Below the pieces are notes generated by a model. That model was not told the DNA's origin, searched no databases, and saw only the letters and a program-made list of their open reading frames with translations. Positions 21,215 through 32,560 of a DNA stretch of 64,000 bases are shown here, piece by piece (positions within the stretch are counted from its first letter, which is position 1; the number at the start of each line of letters is the position of its first letter). The stretch is from Oreohelix idahoensis (lineage: Eukaryota; Mollusca; Gastropoda; Stylommatophora; Oreohelicidae), in the NCBI GenBank assembly GCA_024509875.1, contig JAMPIV010012246.1, forward strand, positions 186,001 to 250,000, read 5' to 3'. The position numbers and the translations under genes are program-made.

Positions 21215-21631
21215 TCATAACCCTCCACTCCCAAAGGAGCATAGGCCTTCAACAAACACATGCCAAGTCCTCCTGTCACGTGCCATCATCTCAAGTTCTT
21301 TCCATGTTCTCCTCATCATTTTCACCTCTGTTTCCAACTCTCTTCTCCACGTACTTCTTGGTCTTCCTCTGCCTCTCTTGCCCTGGGGGTTCCAGAACAA
21401 GGACTGCCTTGTAATGCTATCAACAGGTTTCCTCAGTGTGTGTCCTATCCATCGCCATCGTCTTCTTCTCATCTCTTGTTCCACTGGCACTTGTCCAGTT
21501 CTTGTCATCAGTTCCACATTGGTAACCTTGTCATACCATTTTAATCCCTCTATTCTACGCAAGCACCCATTTATGAAAGTCTGTAGCTTTTTTGGTTGTT
21601 GTCTTTGTTGTTCTCCATGTCTCAGAGCCAT
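21215..21631 (-). pseudogene. LINE C-terminal domain
   Basis: This is the continuation of the RT protein after the frameshift near 21590: TFINGCLRRIEGLKW, then RRRRWRWIGHTLRKP, WNPQGKRGRGRPRSTWRR, and a stop at 21215. This arginine-rich tail is common to RTE-like LINE proteins. Short decayed copies of comparable tails occur at 15362, 18690, 19405, 32213 and 35830. Confidence 0.85.
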
Positions 21632-23057
21632 ACAATAGGACTGACTTCACATTTGAGTTGAAGATTCTTATTTTCGTGTTGGATCCTATTTCTCTTGATC
21701 TCCATATATTTCCCAATGCAATGAAAGCTCCTCTTGCCTTTTGTATTCTTATTTTGATATCGCTGTCTGTCCCTCCAACTTTGTCTATATTACTGCCAAG
21801 ATATGTGTATGATTCTACATCTTGTATTGGTGTTTCTTCAAGTTCAACCCTGTTTTCATTACCTGCATTTATTCGCATTATTTTTGTCTTTTCCCTGTGT
21901 ATTTTCAGACCCAATTGCTGTGACCTCTCATCGAGTGTTTTCAATTTGTCCTGCATCTGATTACGGTTATGGGACAGGAGAGCCAAGTCATCAGCAAAAT
22001 CCAGATCATCCAACTGCTTAGTCAGAGTCCACTGGATTCCATTTCTGTTGTGTGTTGTCGATGATCTCATAACCCAATCTATTGCCAGCAAGAAAAGAAA
22101 TGGAGACAAGAGGCATCCCTGTCGCACTCCTGTTCTTATCCCAAATGGTTCTGTAAGCTGTCCTTCATGAAGAACTCTGCACGTCATGTCTTCATAGGTT
22201 TTCTTTATTAAATTAATGATCTTCAGGGGAACTCCATAATGCCTCATCAATTTCCAAAGTGATTCTCTGTCCACACTGTCAAATGCTTTTTCGTAGTCCA
22301 CAAATCCGATGTATAGTGGTGAATTCCATTCCAGACTTTGTTCAACTATTATTCTCAAAGTGGCTATCTGGTCTGTACATGATCTGTTTTGTCGAAAACC
22401 TGCTTGTTCATCTCTCAATTTCTTGTCTATGGACTCCTTTAATCTCTCAAGGATAATCCTGTTCAATACCTTTCCTGGCACTGATAGTAACATTATTCCT
22501 CTATAATTTGTGCACTCTTGTAGATTTCCCTTCTTAGGCAACTTAACCAGATATCCTTCCTTCCATTCTGCTGGTATCTCTTCTTTTTCCCAGACTTTAC
22601 CAAGTAATTTATATAACATCTCTGTAGCCGTGTCGATATCTGCTTTGATGGCCTCTGCTGGAATGCCATCAGGTCCAGACGCTTTTCCATCTCTTAGAAG
22701 CTTTATGGCTTTCTTTATTTCTTCCTTCGTTGGTCTTTCACCGTTAATTTGTAGCTCTTCTTCTGCTGGCTGGATGTCCGGCGGGTTTTGTGGAGCTGGT
22801 CTATTGAGAAGGTCCCCAAAATATTCCGTCCACCTCTTCATTTGCTCTTGTATATTGCTGAGCAGTTTCCCATTCTTATCTTTAATGAGGCAACTTGTTT
22901 GCTTGTATTTCCCTGTTAGCTTCTTTGTGCTGCTATACAGTTCTCTCATATTTCCTTTGGCTGCAGCATCTTCTGCCTCTCTTGCCAACTCCTCAATATA
23001 CTTTCTCTTGTCTCTTTTGATACTTCTTTTTACTTCTTTGTTTGCTTCTGTGTACAC
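21555..23057 (-). pseudogene. LINE reverse transcriptase domain (middle of ORF)
   Basis: The frame is open upstream of 23057 because of the frameshift, so the apparent start there is not a real one. RT motifs in order, numbered from there: GKASGPDGIP (about 124), NYRGIMLLSV (184), FRQNRSCTDQ, FVDYEKAFDSVDR (252), GVRQGCLLSPFLF (310), FADD catalytic motif (354-357), and LLYGSETW near the C-terminus. A second extra base near 21590 breaks the frame before the terminal domain. The RT primes on nicked target DNA. Both breaks are single-base and in or near homopolymers, so sequencing or assembly error is possible. Confidence 0.88.
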
Positions 23058-24288
23058 TTCTTGAGCCTTGGCTTTGGAACTTCTGGTTTTGCTTGTGTTT
23101 AACTCTGCTTTCTTGTTTTTTTCTATCTTTTATCTTATTGATGGTTTCTGTTGTTATCCATGCTTTTTGTTGTCTTTCCCTTTTCCCCAGTATTTCTTCA
23201 CATGTCTCCTTCCATACCGTTTTGACCTGCTGCCAATAGTCTTCTGTATTCTCTACATCTTCCAACTGTTGGAGCACTTGGAATTTGTTGGATACTGTGA
23301 CCGCAAATTTGTCTCTTATTTCTTGATTTCTTAGCTGTCCTACATTAAACTGTTGTCTATAATTTTGCATTGTTGCATATCTCTTGAGTTTCATTTTTAC
23401 TTTGGCTATCAGAAGATGGTGATCTGATGCCACATCTGCTCCTCTATATACCTTTACATCCTGCAATGATGATCTAAACTTCTTCTTTATGCATATATGA
23501 TCGATCTGATTTTCTGTTCTATGGTCTGGTGATATCCATGTTGCCTTGTGTATTCTCTTATGTGGAAACATGCTTCCTCCTATAGCCAGTTGATTTGAAG
23601 CACAGAAGTTTGCGAATAGTTCTCCATTTTCATTCATTACTCCTAGCCCATGTTTTCCCATGACTTCTTCAAATCCGGTATTGACTGTACCTATCTTTGC
23701 ATTCATGTCACCCATCAAAATTATGATGTCTCTTCTTTTTACTTTATCCATAATTTCCTGTAGTTTAGTATAAAATACTTCTTTCACAGACTCTTCTTTG
23801 TCATTAGTTGGTGCATAACATTGGATGACATTGACATGAATTTTCTTTTTAGCTGTTTTGAAAATAGCTGTTATTATTCTGGGTCCCACAGCTTCCCATT
23901 CAATGAGTGCTTTCTGTGCTTCTTTAGATAACATAAGAGCTACCCCTTCACTGTGGTGTGAACTTTCATCTTCGTGTCCTGAGGACAGCACCAATTCACC
24001 TGTGATGAGTTGCTTCCTGTCTACCCCCTTCCACTTTGTTTCACACATTCCCAGAACCTCGATTTTGTATTCCCTCATTTCTGCTGCTACTTGTGCCACT
24101 TTCCCTTGTTCGTTCAATGTCCGAACATTCCAGGTGCCAAATCTGGAAGTTCTCCTAGAAGAAAGAAGGTTAGTCAGCAACACAGATTCCTTTCGGCTTT
24201 CTCTGTGTTGCATCATACGCCTCCCCGCGAGAGGACCTTCCCCTGTCTTGGATGGCTGTGTTTTATTTTCTTTATTTGACTTGTCCAT
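22993..24288 (-). pseudogene. LINE apurinic-like endonuclease domain (N-terminal half of ORF)
   Basis: The 431-codon frame starts MDKSNKENK. It contains the exonuclease-endonuclease-phosphatase motifs TWNVRTL (N54), CETKW (E83), GDMNAKIG (D194, N196), QIDHI and SDHHLL (D289, H290), so the catalytic residues for nicking target DNA are in place. It resembles the endonuclease from which CFDP2-like proteins derive. An extra base near 23115 shifts the frame before the reverse transcriptase, so the last 25 or so residues here are out of phase. The intact ancestor would have been one continuous protein with the next entry. Confidence 0.85.
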
Positions 24289-24454
24289 ATTTGTTGAAGT
24301 TTTTTGTGGTTTAAATTTTTTTTACAGGATGGGGTAACCGGCTCCATGCCCAACCCTCCTTAGTCGCCTTCTACGACATGCTTGGCAGGGGACAGTGTTA
24401 CTATTCTTTGCTCCCCTTTCGGGCCCCGGTAACACACGGGTGGATGAAGAACGT

Positions 24455-24949
24455 ACTGCTGCATAACAGAAGCACTGACTGAAGTGCATTAAAATGTCTG
24501 ACTACCGGACAAATATAACGAACTAATGAAAAGTGACCGCTCTCAGAAAGAACTAGCATGGTCATTCATATAAACGATCGCTATCTTTGCTTATTTTTCA
24601 CACAAACTTGTCTTCCCGCCATCTGCTCGCAACCCTTGACCTACAGCCTTTACCCCTGACTGGTCTCATCTGCAGTGGCTGCAGAAAAAAGGGTCGGAGG
24701 TCATTTGAAGTCGGTGGTTGCGCTCCTGAAATTTGTAGACAGAGACTTGAAAGGTCGATTGCGAATAAAAGGCAACGTCTGGGGTGTTGTGGGAACTTAG
24801 CTTGACCGAGCGTTACACGATGGGTCTGTTTATGGGAAAGGGGAAGTTGTGGCCAAATTTTGACTTTCGGAACCCTGTACTGTTGTGCCCACGGGTGGAC
24901 GTCTGGTATGCCGTGACACCAGGTAGAATATAGTGGGGTGGGGGAAAAG
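24455..24949. other. Intergenic, no feature recognised
   Basis: The 126-codon minus frame at 24598-24978 has no recognisable motif, and I treat it as chance. Confidence 0.4.
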
Positions 24950-25065
24950 GTAATACTTTTTACTAGAAGAAAAGACACGAAAAACTATGTTATGGCTACC
25001 ATGCCTTCGCCAGGGACAAACGAATACAAACAGAGAGGAAAGAACGTGAAAACTATTTTTTTTAA
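24950..25065. repeat. Diverged copy of the foldback-type repeat at 38151 and 39268
   Basis: AAAAGACACGAAAAACTATG followed by GGCTACCATGCCTTCGCCAGGGA and GAGAGGAAAGAACGTGAA parallels AAGACAAAGAAAATAGCC, CCACAAGGCCTTCGTCAGGG and GAAAGGAAAGAAAGTGAA at 38207-38268. The order and spacing agree, with substitutions throughout. Confidence 0.5.
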
Positions 25066-25204
25066 AACACCATTAATTACATTACGATTACTGCTGACAC
25101 ACCGGCATTAAAAACGGCTGACACTTCCGGAAGTAGAGAGGAACGACTAAGTACTGGATAAACCGAAGAAAACTAAGTGAGAAAAAAGTAAAAAAAAAGG
25201 AAGA

Positions 25205-25241
25205 AAATGAGAGAGAGAGAGGGGGAGAGAGAGAGAGAGAT
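25205..25241. repeat. (GA)n microsatellite
   Basis: An imperfect GAGAGA run is interrupted by one GGGG. Confidence 0.85.
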
Positions 25242-25719
25242 GAGAACATGTTACCTTCTTCGAGCTACAAGTCACTGCGCCACAGCAAGATGGCTTCTCA
25301 CTTATCGGCCGGTTTTACCAATGTCATGGTCAAATATTACGAAATAATCTCTCACTTAAAATTTTACAGAAAATAAGTTGGGTTATCATCACCCACCAAT
25401 CCATCACCAACAAAATATGGATCGTTGTCTTATGATTGCAGCGATTGTTAAATATTTACCTTACCCACCTACTTAAATATTATAGTGTGCCGTGGATTTT
25501 GACGGATACTTTAAGGTGCAGTGAAGTCAAAAAGGTTGGGGATCATTGCTGTAGTGTGTTCGAGTCGCCGTGTACGACATGAATATTTATAACACATACG
25601 GAAGGGAAACCCGAGGATGAATAGTATGCTCGAACTTAATTCAGTCCAGACAAAACTCAAATCTAGGTTGCGAGTCGCACAATCTGTCACACGGGTCTGT
25701 TATGAGAAATGTCAGGTGT

Positions 25720-25720
25720 T

Positions 25721-25746
<26 letters not shown>
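25720..25746. repeat. (CA)n microsatellite
   Basis: About 13 CA units. Confidence 0.9.
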
Positions 25747-25752
<6 letters not shown>

Positions 25753-25964
25753 GAAGCAACAAATGCATTTAAAAAAATCATTTTTGTTTTTCACCGTGTC
25801 TGCATTTTTCTGTTTTATTTCGTCATAATCTTATTATAGTGTTATCTCTCTTTCCTGTTTGTGACCCCGGCTGAAAAAAATGGCTGTCTCTAAGCGACAC
25901 GTGTTTCAGGTGTAGTGTTTCTTTGTAAAGGTGATTCCAATACCTTCTGTTATTCTTTTAATCT

Positions 25965-26690
25965 TAGGTCAGATGTGGGTGTGGTAGCTTATATCATGGG
26001 TCAGATGTGGATGTGAAAGCTTATATCTTAGGTAAGATGAGGGTGTGGTAGCTTATATCTTGGGTCAGATGTGGATGTGAAAGCTTATATCTTAGGTAAG
26101 ATGTGGGTGTGGTAGCTTATGTCATAGGTCAGATGTGGGTGTGGTAGCTTGTATCATAGGGCCGGTGTGCGTGTGGTTGCTCATATCATATCAGACGAGG
26201 ATATGATAGCTTATATATTCGGTCAGATGTGGATGTGGTAGATTTCATTATAGGTCAGATGTTGTTGTCCTATCAAAGGTCAGATGTTGGTGTCCTATCA
26301 AAGGTCAGATGTGGGTGTGCTGTCTAATGCTAATGGCAGGGCAATTTTAGGTGTAATAGTTTGTATGATAGGTCAGATGTGGGTGTGGACGCTTAAACTT
26401 AGGGATGTCAGATGTGCGTGTGGTTGCTTATACTAAGGGGGGTCAGATGTGGGTGTGACATTTTAAACTAAAGGCAAATCAGATGTGGATGTGGTTGTTT
26501 ATACTAAAGATAGCTCAGATGTGAGTGAGGTAGCGTATACCAAGGGAAGTCAGCTGTGGGTCTTGTGGCTGATACAAATGGTACGTCAGCTGTGGGTCTT
26601 GTGGCTGATACAAATGGTACGTCACCTGTGGGTCTTGTGGCTGATACAGATGGTACGTCAGCTGTGGGTCTTTGTAACAAAGTTTGATTT
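25965..26690. repeat. Degenerate minisatellite, GGTCAGATGTGGGTGTGGTAG-type unit
   Basis: Roughly 18-20 copies of a 35-41 bp unit are built on (G)GTCAGATGTGGGTGTG(GTAGCTTATA)TCATA, variable in length. Toward 26560-26680 the unit becomes GTCAGCTGTGGGTCTTGTGGCTGATACAAATGGTAC, repeated about three times almost exactly. The open frame at 26485-26751 is a by-product of this periodicity. Isolated units reappear at 29217-29256 and 29631-29690. Confidence 0.85.
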
Positions 26691-29216
26691 GCTGGGGAGG
26701 TTAGGATGGTATCCTAAAAGAATGAAATCCGAGTCTGTATTAACCGTGTGAGGTCAAGCACATGTAGGCCCCTGACTCTATAAATGATGATGATGAATTA
26801 TGTGCAGGTAACCTAACGCTACCTCCCTAGATCTCACACGGTCACTATTTTGGCTCTAGTGTCTGGTGTATGGTGTACCTAGTGTCTAGGGGAGAAATGA
26901 AATGATGGTACACAACACAAAAACACTTTAATTTTCTATGAGAACGTGAATAAAACCAGTGGTTAAGTTTTTCTTTAAAAAGGAATATTCTTTTCTGTAC
27001 AATTTTAATCTGCCTGTCCAGCCATATCTTTTGGACAGGTCTTTGACAATGAGGACAAGATAGTGTACAGAAAAGATCAACTAAAATATCTGGACTCTTT
27101 CTCCACTAAACTACAAAGTCAATATATATATCTATCCTGTTGGAATTTTTACAGCTTACACTTTATTCATCTAAAAGGGAGAGTCACTGTGTATGAGGGG
27201 CTGTAGTTTCATCATACCCCATAAACTTCCTGAGTATGATTTGAAATACCAGTGTTTATTAAACGAAAATGTCAGATATACCCAGATGCTTAACACATCA
27301 CCTGGGATTCCTTGTAGGATAATAATACAGTATGAAGTTGCAGAAAATCTCTATCTCTCCAAATGCTCAAGCTCCTCCCGTTATCTTTTGACAGCATAAA
27401 CGAATGGTCGGAGACTTGATGGCTTTATTCTCACTCAGCAGGTTTCCTGTTACCAGTTGGCAACAGGAAATAAAACCTCTGCAACAAAAGGACACCCTGG
27501 CCTTTTATCTCTGATCACTTTTTATATTTATTATTTTCCTACGGTGCTATGGGGTCAGCCTCGCGTGCATTACAGGTGCACTCGCCCCTAATTTTACATG
27601 ACTCACACCTTGCTGTGACCACACCTCAGGTCCCTATGGCAGATACGCCACTGTACGTTTACATAGTTTTCCTCAATAAAATAATGTGGAGTAACCACAT
27701 TTCCTTTGGTATGATTTTCTCTTCTTTTCTTTTTTAAATATAAATGCTTCAGGCATATTAAACAGTGTTCATTGAACACAGAGGCTTACTAACATATTCT
27801 AATACAATATTATTAAAACACAATCATAACAACATACATCAGTTAGATACAGTTCAATGTGAGGACTCAACAATGTCTGCTCCCGGCACGTCCTTCACTT
27901 TTCCCAATAGCAGTATCTAACTTTGGCAGTGGGATTAAACATAATAATTCATAAAGCATTCTTACCACAAATATCAAGAAATATAAACAAATGACGCTGA
28001 CTTGCAAAGAAATGGCCTCAGTTTCCTCTGCACTGCCCAGACTGTGAATACTTCTTTATTTAATTTTACAATTAACACAGCTGATCTCAGCGTATTTGAA
28101 TGAAACGTTTTGTTCAACTGGCAATGAATAGTGAAAGCCTTTTGCTAATATTTATTAGCACTGGCCAATCGAAAGCTTGCGACTACCAGAATTCAAATGT
28201 AGTTTTTGAAAAACAAAAATAATTCCAAACAAACTCGGTGTCTGGTAGTCGATTGGCCAGCCTGCTTTAGTTATGCCAATACAAAAAGATGTTAGTTTTA
28301 GGTAACAATTTTCCTACCGCTCCCCTCTCCTCCTATACTCTTGTTACCCAAGCGAATTTGAATTTACCTCAATGCCTCCCTTCTAAGCTGCCGTCCCCAC
28401 TAACGTTATGAAAAACAAGCAGGAACAACAGTCTGTCTGGTCACGCGTCCGTAGACATTTAGTATTTTCTCAATAACTTGGTTAATACTTATACTATCAT
28501 ATTATTTAAAACATATTCTTGCTCAGTGGACGTTAAGCTATACTACCATATGATTTTTATGGTCAGTTTAATTAGGGTTTAGATTTTCAGTCGTCAAATA
28601 ACATTTTTACACAAGACGGCCATCTTTCCCCCCTTTCTCATCTCTCGCTAACATGTATTTTTCAAATAACTAACTTGTTTTATGACGTCAGACACACTAC
28701 CGCGAGGAGGAAATAAAATTGTCTGCGTGTTTGCCTCTGTTGGCTTTGCCACATCGTGTATATACTATTAATCTCGCGCGCAGAACGACGCGGGTTTTTG
28801 CATGCGTTGGTAGCATTTTGCGTTAATGTATTACAGTCGTCTCGTTATTGCTACTAGAAAAAGTCCAAAAGAAGACCAAATTTTGTGTTACTGTTGACAG
28901 ATTACGTTTCTTCAGACAGCAGTTTGGCGTTACATTTCTAACAAATCGTTAATTATAAGGCTAGGCTGCATTGTGTATGCAGCAGATCTGGCAAAATGTT
29001 AAATATTAGTAGTACGTTTTCGAAACCGAAACTAAAACGCGTGTTAGATTTTTACCGTGGGATCGTTCTATAGGCTTTAGCACTGCACAAAATTCAGCGC
29101 TATGCTGGCGTGTGAGAGTATCACCGTCAGACACAATAGGGCGGGTTTATTCATTATCATTTTATGACTAAAATCTTACTGAAATGAGCGATTATTCTCG
29201 CAGATTTTACTACACA
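26691..29216. other. Intergenic, no feature recognised (2.5 kb)
   Basis: This is A+T-rich sequence with no domain-bearing frame. CTGGTAGTCGATTGGCCAGC near 28242 and CTGGCCAATCGAAAGCTTGCGACTACCAG near 28163 form an approximate inverted pair about 100 bp apart, possibly an old MITE, but I could not delimit ends or a target duplication. Confidence 0.4.
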
Positions 29217-29256
29217 CTTGTGGCTGATACAAATGGTACGTCAGCTGTTGATTTGG

Positions 29257-29630
29257 TCAAATGTAAAAAAGTTTAATAGCAGATACTGCCGTACGGGAGT
29301 GAAGTGTTAGAGACTACACTATACTGGGCCCAGCTTCGAGAGGTGGAGTCTTCTTCTTCTTCGTTCGCCCTGAAAAGGACGGTGGTTGCGTTGTGCCTGT
29401 TTACGCCTAAGCTGTGATATCTGCACCTTTCGGTCGACACATCCGACTTCAGCACGGCATTTTTTAGGGACCGGGTTTGAATCAGTTTCCTTTCTCACTG
29501 CCTTTTCTTTTCCTAAGTCAAAAAGTAGTTTCACAGTTGGGTAGACTGGATCTTGACGCCACCGTGTTTCGAACCTGGGACCTCTGTCGCGACAGGCCAG
29601 CGTATTAACCACTCTGCCAATAGGACGCTC
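29257..29630 (-). mobile_element. tRNA-derived SINE with 10-bp target duplication
   Basis: On the minus strand the head (29630 downward) contains box A-like TGGCAGAGTGGTTAATACGC (29600-29619) and box B-like GGTTCGAAACA (29565-29575), the internal promoter of RNA polymerase III. A central core with GGTGCAGATATCACAGC follows, then a GAA-rich run (about 29349-29362) and a further tail ending at 29257. It is flanked by GTTGATTTGG (29247-29256) and GTTGATGTGG (29631-29640), a duplication with one mismatch. The insertion splits a unit of the minisatellite seen at 26560. The core recurs at 17640 and 34241 and the tail at 55010. Confidence 0.82.
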
Positions 29631-29640
29631 GTTGATGTGG

Positions 29641-30239
29641 TAGCTTATAAAAATGATAGGTCATCTGAGCGTATTGTAGATTATACCTATGGTCAATCAA
29701 AAGAGGATGAGTTTAAACATACGGGACATTTAGGGATTCTAAGATGTCTCTCTTACTTCTTATTTATCTGTTATCTAGTTTTCTCTTTCTTTCTTTCTTG
29801 TTTTTGTTTTCTTTCTTTCTGTCTTGTCTTTCTTTCTATTTTATTTAAACGTCTGGTTTACCTCTTGTCATTTGTTATTTACTACCTATCATTAGAATAA
29901 CTGCATCATAAAGTCCCAGGGGGGTAAGGAGATCAAGGCAGAACACGACTACTACACCGTCAAGCATGTCGTACCAGACGGCTAATATGAGATTGTGCAT
30001 GAGGTTGGCAACCTCATCATGTGGCACAAGTAGCCACAGAAACCACCACTACAAGGGCATGTGAATGTGTGGTACAGGCTTCCTGCAAGAGAACCGATTG
30101 CAGTGGGGGTTCTATGCTTGGTAAGGAACGCAAAAGATGATAATAATGCAGATGGTGATTAGTAGAACTTATTACCCGGTAGATGACAAGGGCAGCAAAC
30201 AAGGTCTCCCATACAGAAATACTGACTATCCATATTTAT
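29641..30239. other. Minisatellite remnant followed by intergenic sequence
   Basis: 29631-29690 continues the GGTCATCTGAGCGTATTGTA-type minisatellite unit. 29770-29860 is a CTTT-rich pyrimidine stretch that gives a spurious hydrophobic frame. The rest shows nothing I recognise. Confidence 0.45.
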
Positions 30240-31140
30240 GTTACAGCTAGCTTTAACCTAACACCAACCCTGTTTTGAACTTTGTCAAACAGCTAGCCTT
30301 AAGCTAACACCAACACTATTTTGAGCTTTGTCAAACAGCTAGTCTTAGCCTAACCCCAACACTGTTTTGAGCTTTGTCATGCAGCTAGCCGTAACCTTAC
30401 ACCAACCCTGTTCCGAGCTTTGTCAAACAGCTAGCTTCTACCTAACACCAACCCTGTTATTAGCTTTATCAAACAGCTAGCCTTAAGCTAATCCCAACCT
30501 TGTTTTGAGCTTTGCCAAACAGCTAGCCTTAAGCTAATCCCAACTTTGTTTTGAGCTTTGCCAAACAGCTAGTCTTAAGCTAATCCCAACCTTTTTTGAG
30601 CTTTGTCAAACAGCTAGACTTAAGCGAATCCCAACCTTATTTTGAGCTTTGCCAAACAGCTAGCCTTAAGCTAACACCAACCTTGTTTTGAGCTTTGTCA
30701 AACAGCTAGCCTTAAGCTAACACCAACCCTGTTTTGAGCTTTGCCAAACAGCTAGTATTAACCTAACCCCAACACTATTTTGAGCTTTGTCAAACAGCTA
30801 GTCTTAGCTTAACCCCAACACTGTTTTGAGCTTTGTCATGCAGCTAGCCGTAACCTTACACTAACCCTGTTCCGAGCTTTGTCAAACAGCTAGCTTCTAC
30901 CTAACACCAATACAGCTAGCCTTAAGCTAACACTAACCTTGTTTTGAGCTTTTGTCAAACAGCTAGCCTTAACCTAACCCCAACCCTGTTTCGGGCTTTG
31001 TCAAACAGCTAGCCTTAATCTAACACCAATCCTTTTTCGGGCTTTGTCAAACAGCTAGTCTTAACCTAACCCCAACCCTGTTTTGAGCTTTGTCAAACAG
31101 CTAGCAATAACATAGCCCCAACTCTGTTTTGAGCTTTATA
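30240..31140. repeat. 46-bp tandem repeat array (about 19-20 units)
   Basis: The unit is close to CAAACAGCTAGCCTTAAGCT followed by AACACCAACCCTGTTTTGAGCTTTGT. Units differ by substitutions and a few deletions. A block of three distinctive variants (TCATGCAGCTAGCCGTAACC, then GTTCCGAGC, then AGCTTCTACC) appears near 30376-30450 and again near 30835-30910, so the array has been duplicated internally with a period of about 459 bp. It is non-coding. Confidence 0.9.
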
Positions 31141-32080
31141 AAAATTAAGAACGCCTGACAAACGCTGAGGCCGATTAAAAAAAATATATATAAAAACTCC
31201 AGCTTGAAGCTAAAAGTCGTGGTTTTTTTTTTTTCTAACATGGAGTCTACAGTCCTCTAGTAACAGTACTAGTAACACCGTCGGTCATGACTGACTTATG
31301 GGAGTGCGTCCCTAAGGTGACAACCCTCAGCTGCTTTTTTACATGATGTTCCTTGGGGCGAGTTCTTTTTTCTTGTGCTTTTTTTGTGCGACCTTTTTAT
31401 TTTTTAAATAAAATTTTGCCTCGTTTAGGCGAGGCGCGTCGCAGTCAACATAGTCGGTTATATTAGGGCGCCTGTCCAAATATAAAAGACGCTTAGGTCT
31501 GGTGAGCTTCTTTTCGCCCAATCTGAGGTGGCGCCGTAGGAGACATCGCATATAAGATTCATTACGCTCCCATCTGACCTCGTTAACCTGGCCTGTTTAG
31601 CTGACCAGTCCTTAGCGAGATACCATAGACAGACTTGGATTGTCTATGTCAATGTCAGATGTCTCAAATTTTTAAAGTTGTAACAATGTCGCAACAAGTC
31701 ATCAATTTCCCATTATGTCCTGCACTACATACGTGTTTTTTGTTTGTAATTTTTTTTAAGCCTCGGAGACAAATTTCCTGCGTTTGAGACAGTATTGTTT
31801 GTGTATGAACGACTAATAACGTCTGGAAAATGATTGGAAGTTTTAATTAGGTGGCGCGTGAAACACGAGAAACTTGTTTCTTGGCTGTCTGTGCTTCTAT
31901 CTTTAGAACATGCTCATCTTTTTTTTCAAAAACGACATTCTATAAACGAAACAGCGTGATGTACACACATAGATACTTCCACGTGCAACGTATCAAGAAC
32001 AATGATTCTCAACGTATTTGCTGTGACACACAACTGGGTCGCTGGAAACACTGCGATGGGTCGTGTCCTTTCTTACTGTC
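31141..32080. other. Intergenic, one basic short frame of unknown meaning
   Basis: A hairpin GCCTCGTTTAGGCGAGGC lies at about 31420-31437. A minus-strand frame at 31339-31551 has a true ATG and 70 codons rich in Lys and Arg but no recognisable domain. I do not call it a gene. Confidence 0.4.
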
Positions 32081-32084
32081 TTGG

Positions 32085-32560
32085 ATTCTTAGCCCCTCAA
32101 TGACAGAGCAGTCAGCGGCCATCGCGCCTAGTGGCATCTTGTAGGGCAGCAACAAACTGTCCTCATTTTGCTCGGTCGGTGGCCATCCTTCGTGCCGTGC
32201 CCCAACTTTGGTTTATGCTTTGAATCTCAGCTCCACTGTTCTCCGCCAGGTTGTCTTTGGTCTGCATCTCTTTCCGTCCTTCTGGGGTCCATAGTATAGC
32301 AGTCTGGTGATGGTGTCAGGGTTCCTTCTCAGGACATGGCCAACCCAGTTCCAGCGTCTGCCCACAATGATGGTGTGTATACCTTTTTGACTGCATCGTG
32401 TAAGCAGTTCCTGGTTGGAAATGGTATTCGGCCAAAACATTCGAAGAATTTTCTTTAGGCAGTTTCTGTGGAAAGAGGATAATTTGGAGATTTCCTTCTC
32501 TGTTACTCTCCAGCACTCCGAACCATACGCAGTACAGAAAGTAGTCGCGTCCTTTATTAG
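32085..32560 (-). pseudogene. LINE C-terminal fragment with start of 3' UTR
   Basis: Minus-strand frames give YGSECWR (upstream, about 32528), LSSFHRNCLKKILRMFWPN (about 32430-32490), RRWNWVGHVLRRNPDTITR and KRCRPKTTWRRTVE (32235-32350). These are an APE-type LINE terminus with at least two frame breaks. The sequence after the last block (32085-32200, AAGTTGGGGCACGGCACGAA region) is homologous to the unit of the 86-bp satellite at 34690-35815 and to 35820. Confidence 0.8.

Larger units (their letters stand above)
21191..24454 (-). mobile_element. Full-length APE-type LINE (RTE-like) with 12-bp target duplication
   Basis: GATGAAGAACGT occurs at 21191-21202 and again at 24443-24454, giving a perfect 12-bp target-site duplication around 21203-24442. 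On the minus strand the element has a 5' UTR (24442 to 24289) with the phrase GCATGGAGCCGGTTACCCC, an endonuclease-RT protein in three broken frames, and a tetranucleotide tail of ATGA/TGAA repeats at 21203-21220. The tail and short 5' UTR suit RTE-type elements. Placement in RTE rather than another APE clade rests on recalled motif resemblance, not a tree. Confidence 0.88.

Noticed and set aside
21592..23334. Several plus-strand Ser/Leu/Phe-rich frames
   Set aside because: They are antisense to the LINE coding region, and their composition reflects the purine-rich coding strand.
25720..25746. CA run considered as part of a regulatory Z-DNA element
   Set aside because: It is only a short microsatellite, and no gene is nearby to regulate.
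28150..28265. Inverted pair CTGGCCAATCGA...TCGATTGGCCAG as a MITE
   Set aside because: The inverted similarity is real but short, and no target duplication or clear ends were found.
31339..31551. Lys/Arg-rich 70-codon minus-strand frame
   Set aside because: A true ATG is present but there is no recognisable family, context or codon signal. It could be an exon of an unknown gene but cannot be supported.
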